NCBI GenBank assembly: GCA_036511595.1
Contig: DATCBY010000065.1
Span: 1-64,000, forward strand
Origin: DASZQY01 sp036511595
GTDB taxonomy: Bacteria > Pseudomonadota > Alphaproteobacteria > Rhizobiales > Kaistiaceae
Reading direction: 5' to 3'
DNA: 64,000 bases
Shown here: positions 26,694 to 35,076 of the stretch, piece after piece
Position numbering within the stretch: the first letter of the stretch is position 1
How the letters are laid out: every line of letters begins with the position of its first letter
Translations under genes and position numbers: made by a program
Notes under the pieces: model-generated
Told to the model about the DNA's origin: nothing
Databases searched by the model: none
The model's input: the letters and a program-made list of their open reading frames with translations, nothing else

Positions 26694-27740
26694 GTGAAAT
26701 ATCTCAACCTCGCCGTTCTGGCGGGCTTTGCCGCCGTAGCATCCATTTCTGCCGCCAGCGCCGCTGACATTTCCGGCGCCGGTGCGACCTTCCCGTTCCC
26801 GATCTACGCCAAATGGGCCGACGCCTATAAGACCGAAACCGGCACCGGCCTGAACTACCAGTCGATTGGTTCCGGCGGTGGCATCAAGCAGATCGAAGCC
26901 AAGACCGTGACCTTCGGTGCGACCGACAAGCCGCTCGGCAAGGAAGAGCTGGACAAGTTTGGTCTCGCCCAGTTCCCGACCGTGATCGGCGGAATCGTGC
27001 CGGTCGTTAACCTGCCCGGCATCGAGCCAGGCGGCATCGCTCTCGATGGTCCGACACTCGCCCAGATTTACATGGGCAAGATCACGACCTGGGACGATGC
27101 AGCGATCAAGAAGCTGAATCCGGATGCGAAGCTGCCGTCGACAGCTATTGCCGTTGTTCACCGCTCGGACGGTTCGGGCACGACATTCAACTTCACCTAC
27201 TATCTGGGCCAGGTCAGTCCGGATTGGACCAGCAGCGTCGGCGTGAACGCGTCGGTCGAATGGCCGGTCGGCATCGGCGCCAAGGGTAACGAAGGCGTCG
27301 CTGCCAACGTCCAGCAGACCGCCGGGTCCATTGGCTACGTCGAGTACGCCTACGCCATCCAGAACAAGATGACCTACGCTGACCTGATCAACAAGGACGG
27401 TAAGAAGGTCGCCCCGACTGCGGACGCTTTCGCCGCCGCCGCCGCGGACGCGGACTGGAAGAGCGTGCCGGGCTACGGTGTCATCCTCGCCAATCAGGCG
27501 GGTGCCACGACCTGGCCGATCAGCGCCGCGACTTTCATCCTCGTCTACAAGAAGCCCGATGACGCCGCCGCGACTGCCGAAGCCCTGAAGTTCTTCGATT
27601 GGGCTTACAACAAGGGCGACAAGCTCGCTTCCGACCTCTCCTACATCCCGATGCCCGACAAGGTCGTCACGGATATCGAGGCGATGTGGAAGTCCGACAT
27701 CGTCGGCGCCGATGGCAAGCCGGTGTTCGTCGGGTCGTAA
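26694..27740 (+). CDS. pstS: Phosphate-binding protein of the Pst transporter
   Basis: A 348-residue periplasmic protein starting at GTG 26694 behind AGGGAGAGG. A signal peptide ends near Ala-Ser-Ala-Ala (about 24). The mature protein opens Ile-Ser-Gly-Ala-Gly-Ala-Thr-Phe-Pro-Phe-Pro and carries the phosphate-binding segments Phe-Gly-Ala-Thr-Asp-Lys-Pro-Leu and His-Arg-Ser-Asp-Gly-Ser-Gly-Thr-Thr. It delivers phosphate to PstCA. A hairpin after the gene probably lets it be expressed above pstCAB. Confidence 0.95.
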   Translation: MKYLNLAVLAGFAAVASISAASAADISGAGATFPFPIYAKWADAYKTETGTGLNYQSIGSGGGIKQIEAKTVTFGATDKPLGKEELDKFGLAQFPTVIGGIVPVVNLPGIEPGGIALDGPTLAQIYMGKITTWDDAAIKKLNPDAKLPSTAIAVVHRSDGSGTTFNFTYYLGQVSPDWTSSVGVNASVEWPVGIGAKGNEGVAANVQQTAGSIGYVEYAYAIQNKMTYADLINKDGKKVAPTADAFAAAAADADWKSVPGYGVILANQAGATTWPISAATFILVYKKPDDAAATAEALKFFDWAYNKGDKLASDLSYIPMPDKVVTDIEAMWKSDIVGADGKPVFVGS

Positions 27741-27770
27741 TCTCCCGTCTTTGTCTTCGAAGCAACTCGC

Positions 27771-27797
27771 GCCCTCTCCCTCGGGAGAGGGCGTTTT
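27771..27797 (+). terminator. Terminator/attenuator between pstS and pstC
   Basis: A perfect 10-bp stem (27771-27780 with 27783-27792) and TTTT lie 30 bp after pstS and about 80 bp before pstC. Partial read-through would give high PstS and lower PstCAB, as seen in other pst operons. Confidence 0.7.
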
Positions 27798-27878
27798 CAA
27801 AAGGAACGCCACGCCCTGCACGCGCGGACCGCCCTTTTGCCTTGGCCCCGTATCGGTTAGGAATCGTTGGAGTGTCGA

Positions 27879-28874
27879 ATGACCGAGGCGGCCTTGCAAA
27901 GTATGGGCGGGACAAGAGTCGGCGAGGCCGGCCGCGAGAACGCGCTTCGCCGGTTTACAATCGGCGATGCAATCTTTCGCAACGCCACGCTGATCGCTGC
28001 GCTGGGCGTCCTCGTTCTTCTTGGCGGCGTCATCCTCTCGCTCGTCATCGGGTCGCTGCCGGCGTTGAGAACTTTCGGCTTTGGATTCCTCACCAACCAG
28101 AGCTGGAACCCGGTCACAGAGAAATTCGGGGCGGTGCCCGCAATCTACGGCACGATCGTCACGTCGGTCATCGCCATGGTGATTGGCATCCCCGTCAGTC
28201 TCGGCATCGCAATTTTCCTTACTGAACTCTGCCCGCACGCGCTCCGCCGGCCGATCGGCACGGCAATCGAGTTGCTCGCCGGGATACCTTCGATCATCTA
28301 CGGCATCTGGGGGCTGTTCGTATTCGCGCCGTTTCTCCAGGCGACGATTCAGCCCTGGTTGATCGCGGCCTTCGCGGACGTGCCGGGTTTCAACCTACTC
28401 TTCGCCGGGCCACCCTATGGCATCGGCGTCTTCACCGCGGGCCTCATCCTGGCGATCATGGTTCTGCCCTTCATCACCGCCGTCTCCCGAGACGTCTTTG
28501 TTACTGTTCCGCCGGTGGTCAAGGAGGCTGCTTACGGCCTTGGCTGCACGACCTGGGAGGTTGTCCGCAAGGTCGTGCTTCCCTACACGCGCGTTGGCGT
28601 CATCGGCGGCGTCATGCTGGGCCTCGGTCGCGCGCTCGGCGAAACCATGGCAGTCACCTTCGTCATCGGCAACGCCCACCGCATTGCGCCCTCGCTATTG
28701 GCACCTGGCACGACGATCTCAGCCACCATCGCCAACGAATTCAACGAAGCGAGCGGTGACCTGTACACATCGTCGCTGATCAGCCTCGGCCTGATCCTTT
28801 TTGTCATCACGTTCTTCGTCCTGGCCGCCGCGCGCCTGATGCTCATGCGCCTTGAGAAGAAAGCCGGCAAATGA
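27879..28874 (+). CDS. pstC: Phosphate ABC transporter permease PstC
   Basis: A 331-residue permease with six hydrophobic segments. The coupling loop contains Glu-Ala-Ala-Tyr-Gly-Leu-Gly-Cys-Thr-Thr-Trp-Glu-Val, and Gly-Arg-Ala-Leu-Gly-Glu-Thr-Met-Ala-Val is the PstC signature near 250. ATG 27879 has GGAG six bases before it. It overlaps pstA by four bases (ATGA). Confidence 0.95.
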   Translation: MTEAALQSMGGTRVGEAGRENALRRFTIGDAIFRNATLIAALGVLVLLGGVILSLVIGSLPALRTFGFGFLTNQSWNPVTEKFGAVPAIYGTIVTSVIAMVIGIPVSLGIAIFLTELCPHALRRPIGTAIELLAGIPSIIYGIWGLFVFAPFLQATIQPWLIAAFADVPGFNLLFAGPPYGIGVFTAGLILAIMVLPFITAVSRDVFVTVPPVVKEAAYGLGCTTWEVVRKVVLPYTRVGVIGGVMLGLGRALGETMAVTFVIGNAHRIAPSLLAPGTTISATIANEFNEASGDLYTSSLISLGLILFVITFFVLAAARLMLMRLEKKAGK

Positions 28875-29719
28875 AGTCCATGGCCCTCTACGGGCGTCGC
28901 CGGCGCAGCAGCGCCATCACGATGGGATTGTCCGTCGGCGCGACCGCCTTCGGTGCCTTCTGGCTTGTGGTGATCCTCGCGACCCTGTTGTGGAACGGCG
29001 TCGGCGGCCTGTCGCTATCGGTCTTCACGTCCATGACACCGCCACCGGGTAGCGCCGGCGGTCTGGCCAACGCCATCGTCGGCAGCGTCATCCTCACGAT
29101 CATGGGCGTGGCAATTGGCACCCCGGTAGGAATTCTCGCCGGCACCTACATGGCGGAGTACGGGCGCTACTCGCCGTTGACCCCGGTTATCCGCTTCGTC
29201 AACGACATCCTTCTGTCGGCGCCCTCGATCGTCGTCGGCCTGTTCATCTACGAGATAGTCGTGGTGCCGATGGGTCACTTCTCGGCGTGGGCTGGCGGCA
29301 TCGCGTTGGCGATGCTTGTAATCCCGGTCGTGGTGCGCACGACGGAGGACATGCTCCTTCTCGTACCCAACACACTGCGTGAAGCCACTGCAGCGCTGGG
29401 CGCCCCCCGCTGGAGGATGATCGCCAGCGTTGCCTATCGCGCCGCGCGTTCCGGCATCATCACCGGCGTCCTGCTTGCCATCGCTCGCATCACTGGCGAG
29501 ACCGCGCCGCTTCTTTTCACCGCGCTCAGCAATCAGTTCTGGAGTCTCAATCCGAACGCTCCCATGGCAAACCTGCCGGTGACGATCTTCCAGTTTGCCC
29601 TCAGTCCCTACGCCGAGTGGCAGCAGCTCGCCTGGACCGGCGCGCTCATCATCACTTTTGCCGTGCTCACACTGAACGTTGTCGCTCGGTTCCTGTCGAA
29701 CATTGGAACGTCAAAATGA
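28871..29719 (+). CDS. pstA: Phosphate ABC transporter permease PstA
   Basis: A 282-residue permease, the partner of PstC. It has Arg-Glu-Ala-Thr-Ala-Ala-Leu-Gly-Ala-Pro-Arg-Trp in the ATPase-facing loop and Ala-Arg-Ile-Thr-Gly-Glu-Thr-Ala-Pro-Leu-Leu-Phe-Thr, the standard PstA segment. The start overlaps the pstC stop and the end overlaps the pstB start (ATGA at 29716-29719), so all three are translated in series. Confidence 0.95.
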   Translation: MKSMALYGRRRRSSAITMGLSVGATAFGAFWLVVILATLLWNGVGGLSLSVFTSMTPPPGSAGGLANAIVGSVILTIMGVAIGTPVGILAGTYMAEYGRYSPLTPVIRFVNDILLSAPSIVVGLFIYEIVVVPMGHFSAWAGGIALAMLVIPVVVRTTEDMLLLVPNTLREATAALGAPRWRMIASVAYRAARSGIITGVLLAIARITGETAPLLFTALSNQFWSLNPNAPMANLPVTIFQFALSPYAEWQQLAWTGALIITFAVLTLNVVARFLSNIGTSK

Positions 29720-30549
29720 CCGACGCCGCGTTGCAGGTTCCTGTCGCTCCCCGCGTGAGCCCGCCGACGGGAAATTCAAAGATCGAGATACCCGGAACTC
29801 CAAAAATGGAGATCAAGGATCTCCGCTTCTACTACGGCGACTCGCTGGCGCTGAAAGGCATCAGTTTGCCGCTCGCCGATCGCAAGGTGACCGCGTTCAT
29901 CGGGCCCTCGGGGTGCGGCAAGTCCACGCTGCTCCGCGTTCTCAATCGCATGTACGACCTCTACCCGCGCCAGCGTGCCGAAGGCCAGGTGATGCTCGAC
30001 GGCGAGAATCTTCTCGACCCCGGGCAGGACCTCAATCTGCTGCGCGCCAAGGTCGGCATGGTGTTCCAGAAGCCGACGCCGTTCCCGATGACAATTTTCG
30101 ACAATATTGCTTTCGGCATACAGCTCTACGAGCGAGTATCGCGTGGCGAACTCGCCGATCGCGTCGAGGCGGCGCTGACCAAGGCGGCGCTGTGGGGCGA
30201 GGTCAAGGACAAGCTTGGCGCCAACGGTCTCAGCCTATCCGGCGGACAGCAGCAACGTCTCTGCATTGCCCGCACTATCGCCGCCAAACCCGAAGTGGTT
30301 TTGCTCGACGAGCCATGCTCGGCGCTCGATCCGATTTCCACCTCCAAGATCGAGGAGCTGATCGACGAGTTGAAGGCCGAGTACACGATCGTGATCGTCA
30401 CCCACAACATGCAGCAGGCGGCGCGGGTATCCGACTACACCGCCTTCATGTATCTCGGCGAGCTGATTGAGTTCGACGTGACGGACAAGATATTCACCGC
30501 GCCAGGTGACCGGCGTACTCAAGACTACATCACCGGCCGCTTCGGCTGA
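29716..30549 (+). CDS. pstB: Phosphate ABC transporter ATPase PstB
   Basis: A 277-residue ATPase. Walker A Gly-Pro-Ser-Gly-Cys-Gly-Lys-Ser-Thr, the PstB-typical Leu-Asn-Arg-Met-Tyr-Asp, signature Leu-Ser-Gly-Gly-Gln-Gln-Gln-Arg-Leu-Cys, Walker B Leu-Leu-Asp-Glu-Pro-Cys-Ser-Ala-Leu-Asp and switch His in Val-Thr-His-Asn-Met-Gln are complete. The N-terminal 30 residues before the domain are a poorly conserved extension. Confidence 0.95.
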   Translation: MTDAALQVPVAPRVSPPTGNSKIEIPGTPKMEIKDLRFYYGDSLALKGISLPLADRKVTAFIGPSGCGKSTLLRVLNRMYDLYPRQRAEGQVMLDGENLLDPGQDLNLLRAKVGMVFQKPTPFPMTIFDNIAFGIQLYERVSRGELADRVEAALTKAALWGEVKDKLGANGLSLSGGQQQRLCIARTIAAKPEVVLLDEPCSALDPISTSKIEELIDELKAEYTIVIVTHNMQQAARVSDYTAFMYLGELIEFDVTDKIFTAPGDRRTQDYITGRFG

Positions 30550-30569
30550 GACTGCAGAAAGCAATCGCG

Positions 30570-31286
30570 ATGTCGGAACATATCGTTACGTCTTTCGACG
30601 AGGAGCTGAACGGCCTCTCCCAGAAGATCGCCGAGATGGGCGGTCTGGCCGAGCAAAGCGTTGCCGACTCGGTTGCCGCGCTGGTCAGTCGCGATGTCGA
30701 GAAGGCTCAGCGCGTCATCGCATCGGACCAGCGTATCGACAAGTTGCAGCAAGAGCTTGAGGAGAGCGCGATCCTGATGATCGCCAAGCGCCAGCCAATG
30801 GCCCGCGATCTTCGCGAGATTATGGCAGCGATTCACATCGCCAACGATCTCGAGCGGGTGGGCGACTTGGCCAAAAACACAGCCAAACGAGTGATTGCCA
30901 TCGAGAGTAATTTCGGCTCCCAGCGTCTGGTTGCCGGCGTTGAACACATGGCTGAACTCAGCCTCACACAGCTCAAGGAAATCCTCGACGCCTTCGCCAG
31001 TCGCGATCTCGCTGCCGCCCACACCGTTTGGCAGCGCGATAACGAGATCGACGCCATGTACACATCGCTTTTCCGCGAGCTGCTAACGTACATGATGGAA
31101 GATCCGCGCAACATAACCTTTTGCACGCATCTCCTGTTTTGCGCGAAGAACATCGAGCGCATCGGCGATCACGCCACCAACATCGCCGAGAACCTGCACT
31201 ACTTGATAACTGGCACGACGCTTACCGACGCACGGCCTAAGCAGGACACGTCCAGCCTCACCTCGGTCGAATACAGGGAAGCCTAG
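30570..31286 (+). CDS. phoU: Phosphate signalling regulator PhoU
   Basis: A 238-residue all-helical protein of two PhoU repeats, each with the metal-binding Glu/Asp pattern (Asn-Asp-Leu-Glu-Arg-Val-Gly-Asp in the first, Lys-Asn-Ile-Glu-Arg-Ile-Gly-Asp-His in the second). It links Pst transport to PhoR, keeping the kinase off when phosphate is ample. It lies 20 bp after pstB and just before phoB. Confidence 0.95.
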   Translation: MSEHIVTSFDEELNGLSQKIAEMGGLAEQSVADSVAALVSRDVEKAQRVIASDQRIDKLQQELEESAILMIAKRQPMARDLREIMAAIHIANDLERVGDLAKNTAKRVIAIESNFGSQRLVAGVEHMAELSLTQLKEILDAFASRDLAAAHTVWQRDNEIDAMYTSLFRELLTYMMEDPRNITFCTHLLFCAKNIERIGDHATNIAENLHYLITGTTLTDARPKQDTSSLTSVEYREA

Positions 31287-31290
31287 CCTC

Positions 31291-31989
31291 ATGACGCCGA
31301 GGGTGATGATTGCGGAGGATGAAGAGGCGCTCGCCCTGATGCTCCGCTATAACCTCGAGGCGGAAGGCTATGCCGTCGATACGGTAGAGCGCGGTGACGA
31401 CGCCGAAACCCGCTTGCGTGAAAGCGTGCCCGATCTTCTGCTGCTCGACTGGATGTTGCCTGGCATCTCCGGCATCGAGCTATGCCGCCGACTGCGCTCG
31501 CGGGACGCCACCCGTGGCTTGCCGATCATCATGCTGACGGCGCGCGGCGAAGAGACCGAGCGGGTGCGCGGCCTTGCGACCGGCGCGGACGATTACGTGG
31601 TCAAGCCGTTTTCGCTGCCCGAGCTGATGGCCCGCATCCGCGCCATCCTTCGCCGGTCAAAGCCCGAGCTGGTGGCCACCGTCCTCAAGGCCGGCGACAT
31701 CGAACTCGACCGCAACACCCACCGCATCCGCCGCTCCGGCCGCGAGCTTCACCTCGGCCCGACGGAGTTCCGCCTGCTTGAGTTTTTCATGCAGAGCCCC
31801 GGCCGCGTCTTCTCTCGCGCCCAGCTTCTCGATGCGGTGTGGGGCCGCGATGTCTTCGTTGACGAACGCACGGTCGACGTGCACGTGGGGCGCTTGCGTC
31901 GCGCGCTCGGACGCGGCCGTGACCCGATCCGTACGGTGCGCGGCTCGGGCTATTCGTTCGACGAAAGCTTCGTCGCCGCGCCGGGCTAG
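31291..31989 (+). CDS. phoB: Phosphate response regulator PhoB
   Basis: A 232-residue OmpR-type regulator. The receiver has the acidic pair at 10-11, phospho-acceptor Asp53 in Leu-Leu-Asp-Trp-Met-Leu-Pro-Gly, and Lys in Val-Val-Lys-Pro-Phe-Ser. The C-terminal winged helix includes Leu-Gly-Pro-Thr-Glu-Phe-Arg-Leu-Leu and Val-Arg-Gly-Ser-Gly-Tyr-Ser-Phe. It is the partner of PhoR at the other end of the locus and the probable binder of the Pho box before pstS. Its 3' end overlaps gcrA on the opposite strand by four bases. Confidence 0.95.
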   Translation: MTPRVMIAEDEEALALMLRYNLEAEGYAVDTVERGDDAETRLRESVPDLLLLDWMLPGISGIELCRRLRSRDATRGLPIIMLTARGEETERVRGLATGADDYVVKPFSLPELMARIRAILRRSKPELVATVLKAGDIELDRNTHRIRRSGRELHLGPTEFRLLEFFMQSPGRVFSRAQLLDAVWGRDVFVDERTVDVHVGRLRRALGRGRDPIRTVRGSGYSFDESFVAAPG

Positions 31990-32489
31990 TAGCTTTCGGC
32001 GCGCCGGTCGCGCCGCCGGTCGACCGGCTGGTAGGCCAGCCGGCTGTGGTACTCGCAGTAGGGCAGGCTGTTCCAGCTATGATGGCCGCAGAAGTCGAAT
32101 CCGTCGGCCCCCGGATCGCCGCTCGGCCATTTGCACATCTGATCGTTCAGCGCCAGCAGCGAGACGTGCATGCTGATCGGCACCACTACGTCTTCGAGGG
32201 GAACAGGGGCGGGTAGACGCCGTGGCGCCGCGTGGGCGTGCGTCTTCAGGGCGGTGTTGCCGGAAATGTACTGACGCGACGAGGGACGGTGCGGCGAGGC
32301 GGCGCGAACCTTGCGTGGCCGCGGGTTGCTCGACACCGGCTTGGCACGACCGGAGAGCGACAGGCGATGTACTTTGCCGATTACAGCATTGCGGGTGACG
32401 CCACCCAATTGGCCGGCGATTTGACTGGCGCTGAGGCCGTCGCTCCAGAGTTTCTTCAGCAACTCGACGCGTTCATCAGTCCAGCTCAT
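31986..32489 (-). CDS. gcrA: Cell-cycle regulator GcrA
   Basis: A 167-residue protein starting Met-Ser-Trp-Thr-Asp-Glu-Arg-Val-Glu-Leu-Leu-Lys-Lys-Leu-Trp, the helix-turn-helix of GcrA, with Thr-Arg-Asn-Ala-Val-Ile-Gly-Lys-Val-His-Arg-Leu as recognition part. A disordered linker follows, then a C-terminal sigma-70-binding region (Met-Cys-Lys-Trp-Pro-Ser-Gly-Asp-Pro...Tyr-Cys-Glu-Tyr-His). GcrA activates promoters carrying CcrM-methylated GANTC sites in alphaproteobacteria. ATG 32489 is chosen, with AAGGA seven bases upstream. Finding it strongly supports the class assignment. Confidence 0.95.
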   Translation of the reverse strand: MSWTDERVELLKKLWSDGLSASQIAGQLGGVTRNAVIGKVHRLSLSGRAKPVSSNPRPRKVRAASPHRPSSRQYISGNTALKTHAHAAPRRLPAPVPLEDVVVPISMHVSLLALNDQMCKWPSGDPGADGFDFCGHHSWNSLPYCEYHSRLAYQPVDRRRDRRAESY

Positions 32490-32938
32490 TGCCGCATCCT
32501 TGTTGCTACGCGGCAAGAATCCGAATCCATTCCCGAACGCCGTCCGCTCCTCAGGACGCCGCTACACAATACTAGGGAACGCTAAGGTTTCTGCCGCACC
32601 AAAACTATGCGCGGAAGCTACACTGCTGTTTGACTCGCTGACAAGAGTCGCCAAGACACACCCCGGGAAATCAGTTCGTTTTCCCCAGTCATGGCCGGTT
32701 TGATAGAGCGACATCCGCGTACGAAAGCCGGGACATACGGAAGGGCCACGCTGATCGGCATGCGGACGAGAGGGTCCGGTACGGCGGCGACACGGCCTAT
32801 ATCCGCCCGTGCTCCCGAAAAGCGCCGGAAACGGCGGCAGATTGACAGTCCGCGGGTGGACGCCGATATAGGCGGCGAGACGAGTGCTGCTCCAAGTTAA
32901 CCGGTGGGGCGGCACTTTTTTCCTTTGGGATAGCGTTT
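32490..32938. other. Divergent gcrA/argD intergenic region
   Basis: About 450 bp between two divergent genes. Apart from the argD promoter at 32842-32870 no gene or stable hairpin with a T-run is seen. The short frames on either strand look like GC-rich shadows. It must also hold the gcrA promoter, which I could not place with confidence. Confidence 0.5.
32842..32870 (+). promoter_or_regulatory. Sigma-70 promoter for argD
   Basis: A perfect TTGACA at 32842-32847 is followed by a 17-base spacer and GATATA at 32865-32870, about 70 bases before the argD ATG. Spacing and -35 are ideal. Confidence 0.6.
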
Positions 32939-34150
32939 ATGGGCAAGCAGCCGGCCAAGTCGCCGCTCTACGACACGTTCGCTCGCGCGCCGGTGGCGTT
33001 TGCCCGCGGCGAGGGCGTCTGGCTGGAGTCGACCGACGGCCGCCGCTATCTCGATTTCTCGGGCGGCATCGCGGTCAACTCGCTCGGCCACGCCAACCCG
33101 GCGCTCATCAAGGCGCTGACCGACCAGGCCCAAAAGCTCTGGCACGTCTCCAATCTGTTTCGCATCCCGGAGCAGGAGGCGCTGGCCGAGCGGCTGACGG
33201 CGCTCACGTTCGCCGACAAGGTCTTCTTCGGAAATTCCGGCGCCGAAGCAGTCGAGTGCGCCATCAAGACGGTGCGCCGCTATCACTTTGTCGGCGACCA
33301 TCCCGAAAAGGTGCGTTTCATCACCTTCGCCGGCGCTTTTCACGGCCGCACGCTGGCGACACTCGCCGCCACCGGCAATCCGAAGTATGCGGCCGGCATG
33401 GGCCCGCTGCCCGACGGCTTCGACCAGGTGCCGTTCGGCGACATCCAGGCGGTCAAGGCGGCGATCCGTCCGGAGACGGCGGCCATCATGATCGAGCCGG
33501 TCCAGGGCGAGGGCGGCGTGCGTCTCGTGCCCGGCCAGTTCCTGCGCGAGCTGCGCACCCTTTGCGACACGCATGGCCTGTTGCTCGCGTTTGACGAGGT
33601 CCAGTCCGGCGTCGGGCGCACCGGCAAGCTATTTGCCTATGAGTGGTCGGGTGTTGCGCCGGACGTGATGACAATCGCCAAGGGTATCGGCGGCGGTTTC
33701 CCGGTCGGCGCCTGCCTCGCTACGGCGGACGCCGCCAAGGGCATGACGGTCGGCACCCACGGCACCACCTTTGGCGGCAACCCGCTGGCGATGGCGGTCG
33801 GCAAGGCGGTCATCGACATCGTCAGCGATGAAGCTTTCCTCGACAATGTTCGCAAGCTTGGCCTCTATCTGAAGCAACGGCTGGCGTCGGTAATCGACAC
33901 CCATCCCGGCGTCGTCGCCGAGGTGCGCGGCGAAGGACTGCTCGCCGGCATCCGTTGCATCTTCCCGGCCGCCGACGTGATCGTTGCCATGCGCGACAAT
34001 GGCTTGCTGGGCGCGGCGGCCGGCGACAATGTCGTGAGGCTGCTCCCGCCGCTCATCGTCACAGAGGCCGAGGTGGATGAGGCGATCTACCGTCTCGACG
34101 CCGCGCTCACTAGCATCGAGCGGGCGGAGCCGGTCGCGAAGACCGGCTAG
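32939..34150 (+). CDS. argD: Acetylornithine aminotransferase
   Basis: A 403-residue class III PLP aminotransferase. PLP lysine lies in Thr-Ile-Ala-Lys-Gly-Ile-Gly-Gly-Gly-Phe-Pro, with Asn-Ser-Gly-Ala-Glu-Ala for phosphate binding and Phe-Asp-Glu-Val-Gln-Ser-Gly-Val-Gly-Arg. It converts N-acetylglutamate semialdehyde to N-acetylornithine in arginine synthesis. It is followed by argF after 8 bp, which separates it in role from the beta-alanine enzyme at 7.5 kb. Confidence 0.94.
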   Translation: MGKQPAKSPLYDTFARAPVAFARGEGVWLESTDGRRYLDFSGGIAVNSLGHANPALIKALTDQAQKLWHVSNLFRIPEQEALAERLTALTFADKVFFGNSGAEAVECAIKTVRRYHFVGDHPEKVRFITFAGAFHGRTLATLAATGNPKYAAGMGPLPDGFDQVPFGDIQAVKAAIRPETAAIMIEPVQGEGGVRLVPGQFLRELRTLCDTHGLLLAFDEVQSGVGRTGKLFAYEWSGVAPDVMTIAKGIGGGFPVGACLATADAAKGMTVGTHGTTFGGNPLAMAVGKAVIDIVSDEAFLDNVRKLGLYLKQRLASVIDTHPGVVAEVRGEGLLAGIRCIFPAADVIVAMRDNGLLGAAAGDNVVRLLPPLIVTEAEVDEAIYRLDAALTSIERAEPVAKTG

Positions 34151-34158
34151 GCGGCGAC

Positions 34159-35076
34159 ATGGTGCGCCATTTCCTCGATCTGGCTGACCTCGAACCGGCG
34201 GCGCTCCGTGCCATTCTGGACGACGCCGCGCGTCTCAAGGCATCCCGCCGCAGGGCTGGGGCGCCGAAGCCGCTCGCCGGCAAAACGCTTGCCATGATTT
34301 TCGACAAGCCCTCGACGCGCACCCGCGTCTCCTTCGATGTCGGCATGCACGATCTCGGCGGCGAGACGGTGGTGCTCTCCGGCGCCGAGATGCAGCTCGG
34401 CCGCGGCGAGACGATCGCCGACACCGCCAGGGTGCTGTCGCGCTATGTCGACATCATCATGATCCGCGCCCTGGATCACGCCATGGTCAGGGACCTAGCG
34501 GCGAACGCTTCCGTACCGGTTATCAATGGCCTGACTCGCCTGTCGCATCCTTGCCAGGTCGTGGCCGATGTGGAGACCTTCGAGGAACGCAAGGGACCGA
34601 TTGCCGGCCGCACGATCGCCTGGGTCGGTGACGGCAATAACGTGCTGGCGTCGTGGGTGCATGCCGCGGCAAAACTCGGCTTTCGCCTCAAGGTGGCGAC
34701 GCCGCCGGAACTGGCGCCTTCGAAAGAGGTTGCCGGCTGGGCGAAGGCCGCCGACGCCGATGTTGCGTTTTCAAATGATCCCGCCGCCGCGGCAAAGGAC
34801 GCCGACTGCGTGGTGACCGACACCTTCGTTTCCATGGGCGATGCCGAAGCAGAGCGCCGCCATAAGCTGCTCATGCCCTATCAAGTGACCGCGAGGTTGA
34901 TGAAATTGGCGACGCCCGACGCCATATTCATGCATTGCCTGCCGGCCCATCGCGGTGAGGAGGTCGCCGCCGAAGTCATCGACGGGCCGCAGTCCGTGGT
35001 TTTCGACGAGGCCGAGAACCGCCTTCACGCTCAGAAGGCGATCCTTCTCTGGTGCCTGGGGAGTTCCGCCGCATGA
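34159..35076 (+). CDS. argF: Ornithine carbamoyltransferase
   Basis: A 305-residue transcarbamoylase making citrulline from ornithine and carbamoyl phosphate. The carbamoyl-phosphate loop Ser-Thr-Arg-Thr-Arg, the His-Pro-Cys-Gln motif, and the ornithine loop Met-His-Cys-Leu-Pro-Ala-His-Arg-Gly-Glu-Glu-Val are all present. It forms an operon with argD and its stop overlaps the hslO start. Confidence 0.95.
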   Translation: MVRHFLDLADLEPAALRAILDDAARLKASRRRAGAPKPLAGKTLAMIFDKPSTRTRVSFDVGMHDLGGETVVLSGAEMQLGRGETIADTARVLSRYVDIIMIRALDHAMVRDLAANASVPVINGLTRLSHPCQVVADVETFEERKGPIAGRTIAWVGDGNNVLASWVHAAAKLGFRLKVATPPELAPSKEVAGWAKAADADVAFSNDPAAAAKDADCVVTDTFVSMGDAEAERRHKLLMPYQVTARLMKLATPDAIFMHCLPAHRGEEVAAEVIDGPQSVVFDEAENRLHAQKAILLWCLGSSAA

